This document shows, piece after piece, positions 26,430 to 34,478 of a DNA stretch of 43,530 nt. A model generated the notes under the pieces. It saw nothing but the letters and a program-made list of their open reading frames with translations. It ran no database searches and was not told where the DNA came from. Source of the stretch: Actinomycetota bacterium (lineage in GTDB: Bacteria > Actinomycetota > Coriobacteriia > Anaerosomatales > PHET01). The stretch is from NCBI GenBank assembly GCA_029265315.1, contig JAJUJM010000006.1:1-43530 (forward strand). The letters are read 5' to 3'. Position 1 is the stretch's first letter, and every line of letters starts with the position of its first letter. Both the position numbers and the translations under genes were made by a program.

Positions 26430-27558
26430 CGTGGCCTCACCGGGCAAGAAGAAGCGCATGGGGTTCTTCGAGCGCTACCTGACACTATGGGTGGCACTCT
26501 GCATCGGCGCGGGGACGCTCGTGGGCAACGCGTGGCCCGGGGTTGCCGACACACTGTCGCGCTTCACGTACGCGCAGATCTCCATCCCGGTCGCGGTGCT
26601 CATATGGCTCATGATCTTCCCGATGATGCTGCAGATCGACTTCGCGTCCATCCGGCGCGTGGGCGAGCGCAAGAACGGCATCGTGGTGACGACTGTGGTG
26701 AACTGGCTCATCAAGCCGTTCACGATGTTCGGCATCGCATGGCTGTTCTTCAACGTCATCTTCAAGGGCCAGATCACGCCTGAGCTGGCTCAACAATACC
26801 TCGCCGGCGCGGTGCTTCTGGGTGCGGCACCGTGCACCGCGATGGTGTTCGTGTGGTCGTACCTCGCTGACGGGGACCCGGCCTACACGCTCGTGCAGGT
26901 CGCCATCAACGACCTCATCATGCTCGTCGCGTTCGTGCCCATCGTGTCTGTGCTCCTGGGCGTGGGCGGCATCCCCGTGCCGTGGGACACGATGGCGCTT
27001 TCGGTGGTGCTGTTCGTGGTCGTGCCGCTCGCAGCAGGGTGGTTCGTGCGCACGCGCCTCATCGCCTCACACGGGCTTGAGTGGTTCGAGCACCAGTTCC
27101 TGCCACGTTTCGGCCCCGTGACGATCATCGCGCTGCTCGCCACGCTCGTGATCATCTTCATCTTCCAAGGCGAGATCATCGTGGACAACCCGCTCCACAT
27201 CGCACTCATCGCCGTACCGCTTACCCTCCAGACGTTCCTCATCTTCGCGATCGCCTACGGGTGGGCGTGGGTGTGGAGGATCCCGCACCCCATCGGTGCG
27301 CCTGCCGGCTTCATCGGCGCCTCGAACTTCTTCGAGCTCGCGGTCGCGGTGGCCATCGCGCTCTTTGGCCTGAAGTCCGCCGCGGCGCTTGCGACCGTCG
27401 TCGGCGTGCTCGTAGAAGTGCCGGTGATGCTCGCACTCGTATGGATCGCGAACGTCACGCGTGAACGCTACTCGCTGCGTGCCGGTGGCGACGAGTACTG
27501 CACGCCGGCGGTTCCGCTCGTGGAATCGCTCGTCGAGGGAGAGGGGTGCGAACGATGA
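26422..27558 (+). CDS. acr3: Arsenite efflux permease, ACR3 family
   Basis: 378 residues with ten predicted membrane helices. The conserved GAAPCTAMVFVWS segment (Cys138) and the GASNFFELAVAVAIALFG segment near 300 identify ACR3, which exports As(III) across the cytoplasmic membrane in exchange for protons. The start is ATG at 26422, after AAGGAGCG and inside the end of arsR; the longer open frame upstream overlaps arsR and is not used. The stop overlaps the next gene's start (ATGA), making a three-gene operon. Confidence 0.94.
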   Translation: MSDVASPGKKKRMGFFERYLTLWVALCIGAGTLVGNAWPGVADTLSRFTYAQISIPVAVLIWLMIFPMMLQIDFASIRRVGERKNGIVVTTVVNWLIKPFTMFGIAWLFFNVIFKGQITPELAQQYLAGAVLLGAAPCTAMVFVWSYLADGDPAYTLVQVAINDLIMLVAFVPIVSVLLGVGGIPVPWDTMALSVVLFVVVPLAAGWFVRTRLIASHGLEWFEHQFLPRFGPVTIIALLATLVIIFIFQGEIIVDNPLHIALIAVPLTLQTFLIFAIAYGWAWVWRIPHPIGAPAGFIGASNFFELAVAVAIALFGLKSAAALATVVGVLVEVPVMLALVWIANVTRERYSLRAGGDEYCTPAVPLVESLVEGEGCER

Positions 27559-28349
27559 GGCGCATCGCCCTGTTCTCCGACATCCACGGGAACGTCCCGG
27601 CGCTCGATGCCGTGCTCGCCGACATCGCGGCGTCGGGCATCGAGGAGGTCTACTGCCTGGGTGACCTCGTGGGCTACGGGCCGGACCCGGCCGGGGTCAT
27701 CGAGCGGATCCGCTCTGCCGGCATCCCCACGATCATGGGCAACTATGACGAGGGCGTGGGCAACCGGCGTGGCGAGTGCGGCTGCTACTATGCGACCGAC
27801 CAGGCGCGAAGCGATGGCGCGGCGTCGTATGCCTTCACCGACGCCGCGCTCGGTGATGCCGATCGCGCGTGGCTCGTGGCGCTTCCCGGCGAGATCCGCC
27901 TCGAGCACGAGGGTGTGCGCATCCTGCTCGCCCACGGCAGCCCGCGTAAGATCAACGAGTACCTCCTGCTTGACCGGCGGGACGCCCAGCTCGTTCGGCT
28001 CGCTGATGCTGCAGGAGCCGACGTGGTGTGCGTCGGCCACGTCCACATCCCGTATCACCGCGTGATGACCGCCGATGACGGCCGGGTCGTGCACTACGTG
28101 AGCAGCGGTTCAGCCGGCAAGCCGAAGGACGGCGACCCGCGTGCGGGTTGGGTCGAGCTCGTGTTCGGCGCATCCGGCGACGTGAGTGCCGCCGCGCCCG
28201 ATGATGCGGCAGCGGGCCCAGCGGGGCACACGGACACGTGGCTCGGAGTCGTCATCCACCGTGTCGCCTACGACATCGAGGCCGTCGCGCGCTTGATGGT
28301 CGACTCAGGGCTGCCGGAGACACTGGTCGAAGCACTGCGCAAGGGGTAG
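27555..28349 (+). CDS. Calcineurin-like metallophosphoesterase of the acr3 operon
   Basis: 264 residues. The two-metal site motifs are present: FSDIHGN (Asp9, His11), GDLVGYGP (Asp37), GNYDEG, AHGSP and GHVHIP. The family (YfcE/MJ0936-like) hydrolyses phosphodiesters or phosphomonoesters; the substrate here is unknown. A C-terminal extension of about 70 residues follows the core. Metallophosphoesterases of this kind are known neighbours of acr3, but their part in arsenic resistance is not settled. Start ATG at 27555 overlaps the acr3 stop, and GAGAGGGG precedes it. Confidence 0.87.
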   Translation: MRRIALFSDIHGNVPALDAVLADIAASGIEEVYCLGDLVGYGPDPAGVIERIRSAGIPTIMGNYDEGVGNRRGECGCYYATDQARSDGAASYAFTDAALGDADRAWLVALPGEIRLEHEGVRILLAHGSPRKINEYLLLDRRDAQLVRLADAAGADVVCVGHVHIPYHRVMTADDGRVVHYVSSGSAGKPKDGDPRAGWVELVFGASGDVSAAAPDDAAAGPAGHTDTWLGVVIHRVAYDIEAVARLMVDSGLPETLVEALRKG

Positions 28350-28388
28350 CGCCCCCGCGGCGCTACAGCGGTCGGCGCGCCGGCCGCG

Positions 28389-29393
28389 TCACACCAGCTG
28401 CCCGCCGAACACGTTGAATGTGTAGCCGATGATGAGGATGCCGGTCACCACGATCGTGAAGAACGTGGCCAGAAGAGGTGTCTTCACGACCTTCTTCAGC
28501 ATGATGAGCGAGGGTAGCGAGAGCGCGGTGACCGCCATCATGAAGGCGAGCACGGTGCCGATGCCCACTCCCTTGTAGACGAGCGCCTCGGCGATGGGCA
28601 GCGTGCCGAAGATGTCGGCGTACATGGGCACGCCTACGAACGTCGCCAAGACCACGGAGAACGGATTCCTGCTGCCCAGCACCGCTGAGATGAATCGCCC
28701 CGGTATCCATCCGTGGATGAGTGCCCCGATTCCGACGCCCACGAGCACGTACGGCCAAACCCGCTTGACGATATCGGTCACAGCCTTGTGCGCGAACGCC
28801 AAGCGATCCTTGGTCGTCATCTCGGGAAGCCGGGCGTCCGCTAGGTGCATTCCGAAGACGAATGGCTCGACGTGGCGCTCTAGCTTGAGTGCGCTGATGA
28901 GCGAGCCACCGAGCACGGCGAGTGCAAGCCCCACCACCACGTACGCGATTGCGATCCTCCAGTTGAAGATGCTTGCGAGCAGGATCACAGACGCGAGGTC
29001 GACGAGCGGTGACGAGATGAGGAACGAGAACGTCACGCCGATCGGCAGCCCGGCTGACGTGAATCCGATGAACAGTGGAATAGACGAGCACGAGCAGAAC
29101 GGCGTGATGGTGCCGAGCAGAGCGCCGAGCGTGTTCGCCCAGATGCCGGAGAAGCCCCCGAGGATCTTTCGGGTGCGCTCCGGCGGGAAGAAGCTCTGCA
29201 CGTATGAGATCACGAAGATGAGCGCGGACAGCAGGACGAAGATCTTCACCGTGTCGTAGATGAAGAACTGGACGCTCGCGCCCGCACGACCCTCGAGCGG
29301 CAATCCGAACACGCGTTCAACGAGCCAGCCGACCAGCTCGTTGAGCCACGTCATCTTCAGCAGTGCATCGTTCAGCCACGCGAAGACGTTCAC
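28389..29393 (-). CDS. ArsP/DUF318-type permease
   Basis: 334 residues with about eight membrane helices and a large central loop. The motif TPFCSCSSIPLFIGF (Cys100, Cys102) and a second half with VGVPMYADIFGTLPIAEALV are typical of the PF03773 permeases, which include ArsP, an exporter of trivalent organoarsenicals. Because it sits beside an ArsR and a small CxxC thioredoxin, a role in exporting arsenic compounds is likely, though some members have other substrates. Start is GTG at 29393, overlapping the stop of the thioredoxin-like gene by 4 bases. Confidence 0.85.
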   Translation of the reverse strand: MNVFAWLNDALLKMTWLNELVGWLVERVFGLPLEGRAGASVQFFIYDTVKIFVLLSALIFVISYVQSFFPPERTRKILGGFSGIWANTLGALLGTITPFCSCSSIPLFIGFTSAGLPIGVTFSFLISSPLVDLASVILLASIFNWRIAIAYVVVGLALAVLGGSLISALKLERHVEPFVFGMHLADARLPEMTTKDRLAFAHKAVTDIVKRVWPYVLVGVGIGALIHGWIPGRFISAVLGSRNPFSVVLATFVGVPMYADIFGTLPIAEALVYKGVGIGTVLAFMMAVTALSLPSLIMLKKVVKTPLLATFFTIVVTGILIIGYTFNVFGGQLV

Positions 29394-29623
29394 GACTGCA
29401 GCGCCGCCTTGACCTGGTCGAGCGTCGGAACGAAGCCAGCCGTCTTGACTTCTTCGTCGACCACGAGTCCTGGCGTGGACATGATGCCGTAGGCCATGAT
29501 GTCGGCGTAGTCGGTTACCTTCACGATTTCAGCGTCGAGCCCGAGCTCCGCGACTGCCTGCTTGGCAAGCGCCTCGAGCTTCTGGCAGTTGGCGCAACCC
29601 GAACCGAGTACCTTGATGACCAT
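29390..29623 (-). CDS. Small thioredoxin-like redox protein (CxxC)
   Basis: 77 residues with a thioredoxin fold: MVIKVLGSGCANCQKL holds the Cys10-x-x-Cys13 pair, and MSTPGLVVDEEVKTAG holds the cis-Pro. It belongs to the 'redox-active disulfide protein 2' family, often coded with DUF318 permeases. It could deliver electrons to the Cys pair of the permease or to arsenic compounds. The ATG at 29623 has a GAAAGGAGC site; the longer frame upstream overlaps arsR in antisense phase and is not coding. Confidence 0.88.
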   Translation of the reverse strand: MVIKVLGSGCANCQKLEALAKQAVAELGLDAEIVKVTDYADIMAYGIMSTPGLVVDEEVKTAGFVPTLDQVKAALQS

Positions 29624-29649
29624 GTGATGCTCCTTTCGTCGGGTGATCC

Positions 29650-29967
29650 CTACAGTTCGCTCAGTGCACGTGCAGCGGACTCCAAAGCCTCGCGACGGAG
29701 GCTGTAGTAGACCCAGAGTCCGTCCTTGCGGGCGCTCACGAGGCCCGCGGCCCGTAGAAGCGACATATGGTGTGACGTGGTCGATGCCGACAGCCCCAGA
29801 CGTTCCGAGATCTTGCAGGCGCAGACCTCTTCGGGAGCGCAGCAGGTCTTGGCCGCGTCTGCGTCGCACTCGCTCAGCATGCGGAGGATTTCGCGCCGGT
29901 GCGCGGAAGCGAGCGCTTTGAAGACGCGATCGAGCTGGTCGGCTGGGGACTCAGTCGCGATGACCAC
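29650..29967 (-). CDS. arsR: ArsR family repressor with Cys-rich sensor loop
   Basis: 105 residues, winged helix with recognition helix LSASTTSHHMSLLRAAGL (about 59-76). The loop before it carries Cys34, Cys42-Cys43, Cys49 and Cys51 (TCCAPEEVCAC), a dense thiol set suited to As(III) or a soft metal. It differs from the ArsR at 26115, so the two modules probably sense separately. GTG at 29967 follows AGGAGC. It leads the minus-strand operon with the thioredoxin and ArsP-like permease, behind the operator at 29985-30000. Confidence 0.9.
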   Translation of the reverse strand: MVIATESPADQLDRVFKALASAHRREILRMLSECDADAAKTCCAPEEVCACKISERLGLSASTTSHHMSLLRAAGLVSARKDGLWVYYSLRREALESAARALSEL

Positions 29968-29984
29968 AGGTTGCTCCTAAGTAT

Positions 29985-30000
29985 TTCGACAAACATCGAA
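29985..30000 (-). promoter_or_regulatory. Likely ArsR operator TTCGA-N6-TCGAA
   Basis: A perfect inverted repeat, TTCGA and TCGAA with 6 bases between, is centred 25 bases upstream of the minus-strand arsR start. Its form matches known ArsR-type sites. Surrounding bases are unusually AT-rich for this genome, as in a promoter. Confidence 0.6.
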
Positions 30001-30081
30001 CTATTGAAAGCAGGATACGTGCGAGGAGCGCGGGGGGTCAAGGGGTGGGGGGTGGGGTCCGTCGAAACACTCTGGGCGCAT

Positions 30082-30510
30082 TCAGCACTCGAGTTCTTCG
30101 ATGACCTGGATGATCGTGGCTCTTGGTGCAGTTTCAATCTGGCATTCCCAGACCGTCAGGACGGTCCACCCGGCCGCCACGAGCTCAGCATTCTTTCGCG
30201 CATCGCGCTCCGCGTTCGCCGCGAACTTCGCCTCCCAGAACTCGCGATTCGACTTGGGGGTGGGTGGGTTGCAGTGAGGGCAGCGGTGCCAGAAGCACCC
30301 ATTCACGAAGATGGCGACTCTTCTGCCCGGATAGGCGATATCCGGACGGCCAGGCGCTTTCTTCCAGTGCAGACGGTAGCCGGAGTAGCCGGCTTCCCGT
30401 AGCAGTTTCCGTAGCTTGAGCTCTGGTCCGGTGTCCTTGCCGCGGTTCGCCTGCATCGCCTTGCGGACTGTAGGGGTGGATGGAGGTGGATTCGGGGGCA
30501 GTTGCGACAT
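30082..30510 (-). CDS. vsr: Very short patch repair endonuclease
   Basis: 142 residues of the Vsr family. Catalytic Asp57 in PGRPDIAY, the FVNGCFWHRCPHC segment with His75 and zinc-binding Cys residues, and Glu30 are all present. Vsr nicks beside the T of T:G mismatches that arise when 5-methylcytosine is deaminated, so it repairs damage caused by the neighbouring C5 methyltransferase. It starts 4 bases after the end of that gene on the same strand. The ribosome site is weak, suggesting coupling to the methyltransferase. Length matches the family. Confidence 0.95.
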   Translation of the reverse strand: MSQLPPNPPPSTPTVRKAMQANRGKDTGPELKLRKLLREAGYSGYRLHWKKAPGRPDIAYPGRRVAIFVNGCFWHRCPHCNPPTPKSNREFWEAKFAANAERDARKNAELVAAGWTVLTVWECQIETAPRATIIQVIEELEC

Positions 30511-30514
30511 CGAG

Positions 30515-31858
30515 CTAGGCGTTCATGACGGCCTTGACTCTCGCCAGGTCGTCTGCGAGGACGTCACCGATGCGTTCGACGAGACCCACGACCAGGGCGT
30601 TTCCCATACAGAAGGCTCGCTTCACCGGTGACATGCCCTCCGTCCAACCATCGGGGAAGCCATTCAGCCGCTCAAGCTCGACGGGTGTTAGCCGTCTGAA
30701 ACGCCCGGATTCCGTCTGGACCACGTGCTTGAACCGAGAGGGCGCCGCCCCGCCTTCCCCGGTGAGCACGGTCCGTGCAGGTCGATTCGTGGGATCGGGG
30801 AAGGGTAGGGGTCCTTCGGTATAGAGGTAGGCGACGCCGCTACCCTTGTGGGTCCGCTCCTCTCTCTTCGAACCTTTCAAATAGCGCCACGTGCCTTGTG
30901 CCGGTGAGCTCTCGTCCCCAAGTTTCTCTTCCGCTATGAAGTACTCCTCGGGAACCTCGTTCTCGTCCTGGAGGATGTCTCCGAGCTGTAGTCGATGACC
31001 TTCGTAGAGGGGCACCACCGAACGCGTCCATACGGCGCGGTCACGCATGACGCCAGCGGAGAGAAACGGACTCTGCCTCAACTCCATACCGAACGTGGCC
31101 GAGATTTCGTGCGGTTCGCCTTCGATGACGAAGTCCGCAGGGTGCTCCGCCGTGCCGTTAGGCGAGGTGCACGGAAGTGCTCTGGGCAAGACGCCGTCCT
31201 TGACCACCCATGAGAACCCATCGAATCGCTCGGCCTTTGGCATCATGTCGGCCCTGCGTCCTACGAGGAACACGCGCCGTCGGCGTTGCGGAAAGCCGTA
31301 GTCCGCTGCGTTTATCACTCGCCATTCCACCAGGTAGCCGAGGTCGGACATCGTCGCCAGGATGATTGCGAAGTCCCGTCCTCGTTGGCTTCCGGGTGAC
31401 TTCAGAAGGCGGTCGACGTTCTCCAACAGTACGAACGCCGGCTTCTTATCCTCCAGAATGCGATGTATCTCCCACCACAGCACGCCCTTCTTTCCAGCGA
31501 TGCCGTGAGCTTGGTTCAGGGGCTTTGCAACCGAATAGTCCTGGCACGGGAATCCGCCGACGAGGAGGTCGTGCGCGGGGATCTCACAGAGGTCGACGGA
31601 GGCGATGTCCCGGTTACAGTGGATGCCCTCGGCGAATCTTGCGGCATAACAGTCGAAAGCGTGCTGGGCTTTGGTGCTCGGCTCCCACTGGTTGGACCAG
31701 ATGACCCGCCATGGCCCGGGCTCGTCACCTTCTCGGCGCCAGCTTTCCGGTTTGCCTTCGAGGCCGAGTCTGAAGCCACCGACGCCGGCAAACAGTTCGA
31801 CGACGTCGCCGACCGGCCGTCGCGCAGCCGAAGAGGCGCGCTCCTTTCGTGCAGTCAC
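30515..31858 (-). CDS. DNA (cytosine-5) methyltransferase
   Basis: 447 residues with the C5 motifs in order: I ELFAGVGGFRLGL (21-33), IV GGFPCQDYS with catalytic Cys105, VI LLENVDRL (about 145), VIII FPQRRRRVFLVG, a target recognition region (about 215-350) and X with the C-terminal LNGFPDGW. It protects the recognition site of the divergent endonuclease. GTG at 31858 follows GGGAGGG. It forms an operon with vsr. The sequence it methylates cannot be read from the protein. Confidence 0.95.
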   Translation of the reverse strand: MTARKERASSAARRPVGDVVELFAGVGGFRLGLEGKPESWRREGDEPGPWRVIWSNQWEPSTKAQHAFDCYAARFAEGIHCNRDIASVDLCEIPAHDLLVGGFPCQDYSVAKPLNQAHGIAGKKGVLWWEIHRILEDKKPAFVLLENVDRLLKSPGSQRGRDFAIILATMSDLGYLVEWRVINAADYGFPQRRRRVFLVGRRADMMPKAERFDGFSWVVKDGVLPRALPCTSPNGTAEHPADFVIEGEPHEISATFGMELRQSPFLSAGVMRDRAVWTRSVVPLYEGHRLQLGDILQDENEVPEEYFIAEEKLGDESSPAQGTWRYLKGSKREERTHKGSGVAYLYTEGPLPFPDPTNRPARTVLTGEGGAAPSRFKHVVQTESGRFRRLTPVELERLNGFPDGWTEGMSPVKRAFCMGNALVVGLVERIGDVLADDLARVKAVMNA

Positions 31859-31976
31859 TATGTGGTCCCTCCCGGTCTTTCATGGCTCACGAGTGCTTCC
31901 AAGAAGCTTCGTGGCGGTGAAGACTCGACGGCGTTCGGGTCGAATCCAGTCTAGCGCGGGTTGGGGCGCAGATCAA

Positions 31977-32003
31977 CCCCCGAAACGAACATTAGTTCGG
32001 GGG
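31977..32003. promoter_or_regulatory. Inverted repeat between methyltransferase and endonuclease genes
   Basis: CCCCCGAA (31977-31984) and TTCGGGGG (31996-32003) form an 8-bp inverted repeat; a nested CGAAC-ATTA-GTTCG (31986-31999) is an alternative pairing. It lies in the divergent promoter region of the restriction system, 63 bases before the endonuclease start. It could be an operator or an attenuating hairpin; no control-protein gene is present. Confidence 0.4.
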
Positions 32004-32065
32004 TCTGACATCGTTCCCCCGGGGTGTGGTTCACTGTATCCGTCTCGGGCACGAGGAGGAATCCA

Positions 32066-32692
32066 ATGGAGTATGTCACACATTCTCACCGCCATGGGCT
32101 GACGTTGTTTCACGCTGAGGAACCGTTCGCGACGCTGTGGACAGAGGTCGTGAACGTTATTGAGTCAATCACCGAAGAAGACATAGTCCATGAGTTTGAG
32201 AAGAGCAGCAGGGTCAGCAAGAGTTTGTCAGCGGTGATCAACAAGTTGCTTTGTCAGCGATTGACCCGCCTGGGGTGGGCACGCGAAAGCCCGATTTTCG
32301 CGCAGGCCGAGTACATGGCTGGTGACAAGGGTCGATTCCGCTTGGACTTCGCCAAGGATGTCGTATCGATTGAGGTGGCCTTCAACCACGGCGAGGCTGC
32401 GGCGTGGAATCTTCTCAAGCCTGTTCTTGCAAGTGAGCTGAACCATGTGAAGAAGGCTATCGAGACACAGGCCGGCATCATCATCACGGCGACCGAGGAG
32501 ATGAAGATCGCCGGGGGGTTCGATAGCGCCGTCGGCACCTACGAGAAGTACATCAATCATCTGGAACCGCTGAACAATGTACTGACGGTTCCGCTTGCGG
32601 TAATCGGCCTGAAGGCCCCCACGAGGTTCCGTGTTGTCCACTTGAAAGAGGGCTCGAAGACCATTGGCAAGTGCGAATGGGTTCGTGTCTGA
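32066..32692 (+). CDS. BglII/BstYI-like type II restriction endonuclease
   Basis: 208 residues. The segment GRFRLDFAKDVVSIEVAFNH carries Asp94 and Glu103 with the 9-residue spacing of BglII's Asp84-Glu93. Downstream, the AAWNLLKPVLASELNHVKK and GFDSAVGTYEKYI segments fit the BglII/BstYI/XhoII family, whose known members cut GATC-centred sites. The residue two after Glu103 is Ala, where BglII has Gln95. Cutting of such a site is inference. ATG at 32066 follows a strong GAGGAGGAATCC site. It diverges from the methyltransferase gene. Confidence 0.8.
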   Translation: MEYVTHSHRHGLTLFHAEEPFATLWTEVVNVIESITEEDIVHEFEKSSRVSKSLSAVINKLLCQRLTRLGWARESPIFAQAEYMAGDKGRFRLDFAKDVVSIEVAFNHGEAAAWNLLKPVLASELNHVKKAIETQAGIIITATEEMKIAGGFDSAVGTYEKYINHLEPLNNVLTVPLAVIGLKAPTRFRVVHLKEGSKTIGKCEWVRV

Positions 32693-32788
32693 CTGAAGTG
32701 ACCGCAGGCATCCCTGTCGGCCTCATGAAGCCGTTCCGCACGTGGCCATGCCGAGTCATCGGCTGGCTCGCGCTGCTGGGGGCCGCCG

Positions 32789-33021
32789 ATCGTCACGCCC
32801 GAGGAGTTCGGCACGGTACGTGAGGTGATGTGCCCGCCGAGATGCAGGGTGTCGTTGGCGCACCACCTGCGGAGGTCCATGACATTCCGCGCGAAGATGG
32901 TCAGAGTGAGAAGATCCTGCGATGGACCAACTACGATGGCTTTATCCTCTTCGTGACCGTCATCGATGGAGAGGCCACGCAGGTGAAGGGGTACGACCTG
33001 GACGGCGAGTCGAAGCAGTAA
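32789..33021 (+). pseudogene. Fragment of a small SmpA/DUF3862-like lipoprotein
   Basis: The frame at 32830-33021 reads AEMQGVVGAPPAEV...EKILRWTNYDGFILFVTVIDGEATQVKGYDL, the pattern of the small beta-lactamase-inhibitor-like/SmpA fold. Just upstream, another frame (from 32789) reads TPEEFGTVREVM, the expected preceding segment, so a frameshift near 32832 breaks the gene. No signal peptide or lipobox can be found. It looks like a decaying remnant beside the restriction cassette. Confidence 0.35.
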
Positions 33022-33036
33022 GCCGCCACCCAGGAC

Positions 33037-33067
33037 GCAGTGTCTGACCCTTGATGCAGTGTCTGAC
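33037..33067. repeat. Direct repeat GCAGTGTCTGAC, two copies
   Basis: The 12-mer occurs at 33037-33048 and 33056-33067, separated by 7 bases, between the lipoprotein remnant and the convergent cytochrome gene. It may be a scar or end of a mobile element; nothing else of an element is visible. Confidence 0.5.
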
Positions 33068-33086
33068 GCGTCGCTTTCTTGGCGTC

Positions 33087-34424
33087 TCAGTCGTCGTCCT
33101 CGTCATGCTCGCGATGACATGTGACGCAATCCGTCGACTGGTAACCGTTCGGATGGCATCGGACGCAGGCGAAGCTGCGATACGTGTGCTCGCGTCCCGG
33201 GATTCCCGGATGGCTGAAGGTCGCGCTGCGCCATGCAACACTCGGGGAGTGGCATGCGGAACAGTTGGACCCGTAGTGTCGAGCTGGTGCGGTGTGACAA
33301 GAGGCGCAATCGAGTCGGGATGGGTGGGAAGCGGTCCAAGTCGAACCCACGCTGTGACACGTGGTGCACGTCGCGGTCGAGTGACCGGCGGGCGCGGCGT
33401 GGCACTGGGCGCAGGTCGCTGTCGCCCCCGGGTGCGTGAAACGCCAGGTCCTCGCCACGGCGTGGCACGTCGTACACATAGCCGTGCGGTGTCCCGCGGG
33501 CAGCGCGTGGCACTGTCCACAGGCAGCCTCGGAGCCCGGATGTGTTGACGTCCAGGTGGTGGCGCCTGCGGTATGGCAGCTCGCGCACGGTTTCGAGCTG
33601 TGATCACTCGGGCGCCGGTGGCAGTCTTCGCAGTCGGACTGCTGATCGGGGTGCGTGAACGCCCAGCCCTCGCCGATTCGATGGCACGTTGAGCAGGCTC
33701 CCGAGCGGTGTCCGACCGGTGATGTGTGGCAGGTCGTGCACGTGGCGGTCTCGTCCGGGTGAGCCGAGACCCAGGTGATCCCTGCTTGGTGACACATGCC
33801 GCACTTGGAGGTCCTGTGACCGGGAAGGGTGGGAGAATGGCAGTCTTCGCACGCAGAAGATTGCGGCGGGTGTGTGGAGGAGGCCCACTGCGTGTTCACC
33901 GCATGGCAGTTCGCGCATCGTGCCGATTGGTGGGGCGAAGGAGTATCGCCTGCGTGACAGGTCACGCAGTTGGCCGACTGCATGGGGTGCTTGAACTCCC
34001 ACTTCGTCCGTGAGGTGTGGCACGTCTTGCAGGCTCCCACGTCATGGCCCGTGGGCCGACGATGACACGCCTCGCACCGAGTGCTCGTCGGGTGCGTGAA
34101 TCGGAAGCTCTTGACCTGTCTGTGGCAGCCTGAGCAGGCGAAACGTGAGTGTCGCGCGGGTCTGCGGTGACAATTGGAGCAGTCGGCCTTGTTCGTGTGC
34201 TTGAACCTCCAAGACCTACCCGCCAGGGGGTGACAGGACGCGCACGTTCCGCGGTAGTCGTGCCCTGCCGACGGTCGGTGGCACCGCGAACACTTCGTGT
34301 TGCCCTTCGCATGTGCGGCTTGGGCCGACTCCGCTGTGACCGCCAGGAACGCTGTTGCCAAGACGAGGGTCACGAGCATCGCGAGGACGTGCAGACTGAG
34401 TGATCGAGTGCCTGAGCCGCGCAT
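33087..34424 (-). CDS. Secreted multiheme cytochrome c with 22 CXXCH motifs
   Basis: 445 residues: signal peptide at 1-37 (ends AQA), then 22 CXXCH heme sites spread evenly to the C-terminus, about one per 18 residues. They come in pairs within a repeat of roughly 36 residues (W-x-F-x-HP...C-x-x-CH...P-x-GH...C-x-x-CH), a doubled-CXXCH architecture with extra His residues that can serve as second heme ligands. No membrane helix follows the signal, so it would be free or wall-associated outside the membrane. The tail is acidic (HDEDDD). ATG at 34424 is 5 bases after AGGAG; the ATG at 34427 is too close. It lies 54 bases after the NapC-type gene, in one operon. Confidence 0.92.
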   Translation of the reverse strand: MRGSGTRSLSLHVLAMLVTLVLATAFLAVTAESAQAAHAKGNTKCSRCHRPSAGHDYRGTCASCHPLAGRSWRFKHTNKADCSNCHRRPARHSRFACSGCHRQVKSFRFTHPTSTRCEACHRRPTGHDVGACKTCHTSRTKWEFKHPMQSANCVTCHAGDTPSPHQSARCANCHAVNTQWASSTHPPQSSACEDCHSPTLPGHRTSKCGMCHQAGITWVSAHPDETATCTTCHTSPVGHRSGACSTCHRIGEGWAFTHPDQQSDCEDCHRRPSDHSSKPCASCHTAGATTWTSTHPGSEAACGQCHALPAGHRTAMCTTCHAVARTWRFTHPGATATCAQCHAAPAGHSTATCTTCHSVGSTWTASHPSRLDCASCHTAPARHYGSNCSACHSPSVAWRSATFSHPGIPGREHTYRSFACVRCHPNGYQSTDCVTCHREHDEDDD

Positions 34425-34478
34425 CATCTCTCCTGAGTTGGGTGGTCCATTCCTTCTGTGATGGCAGCGGATGACCGG

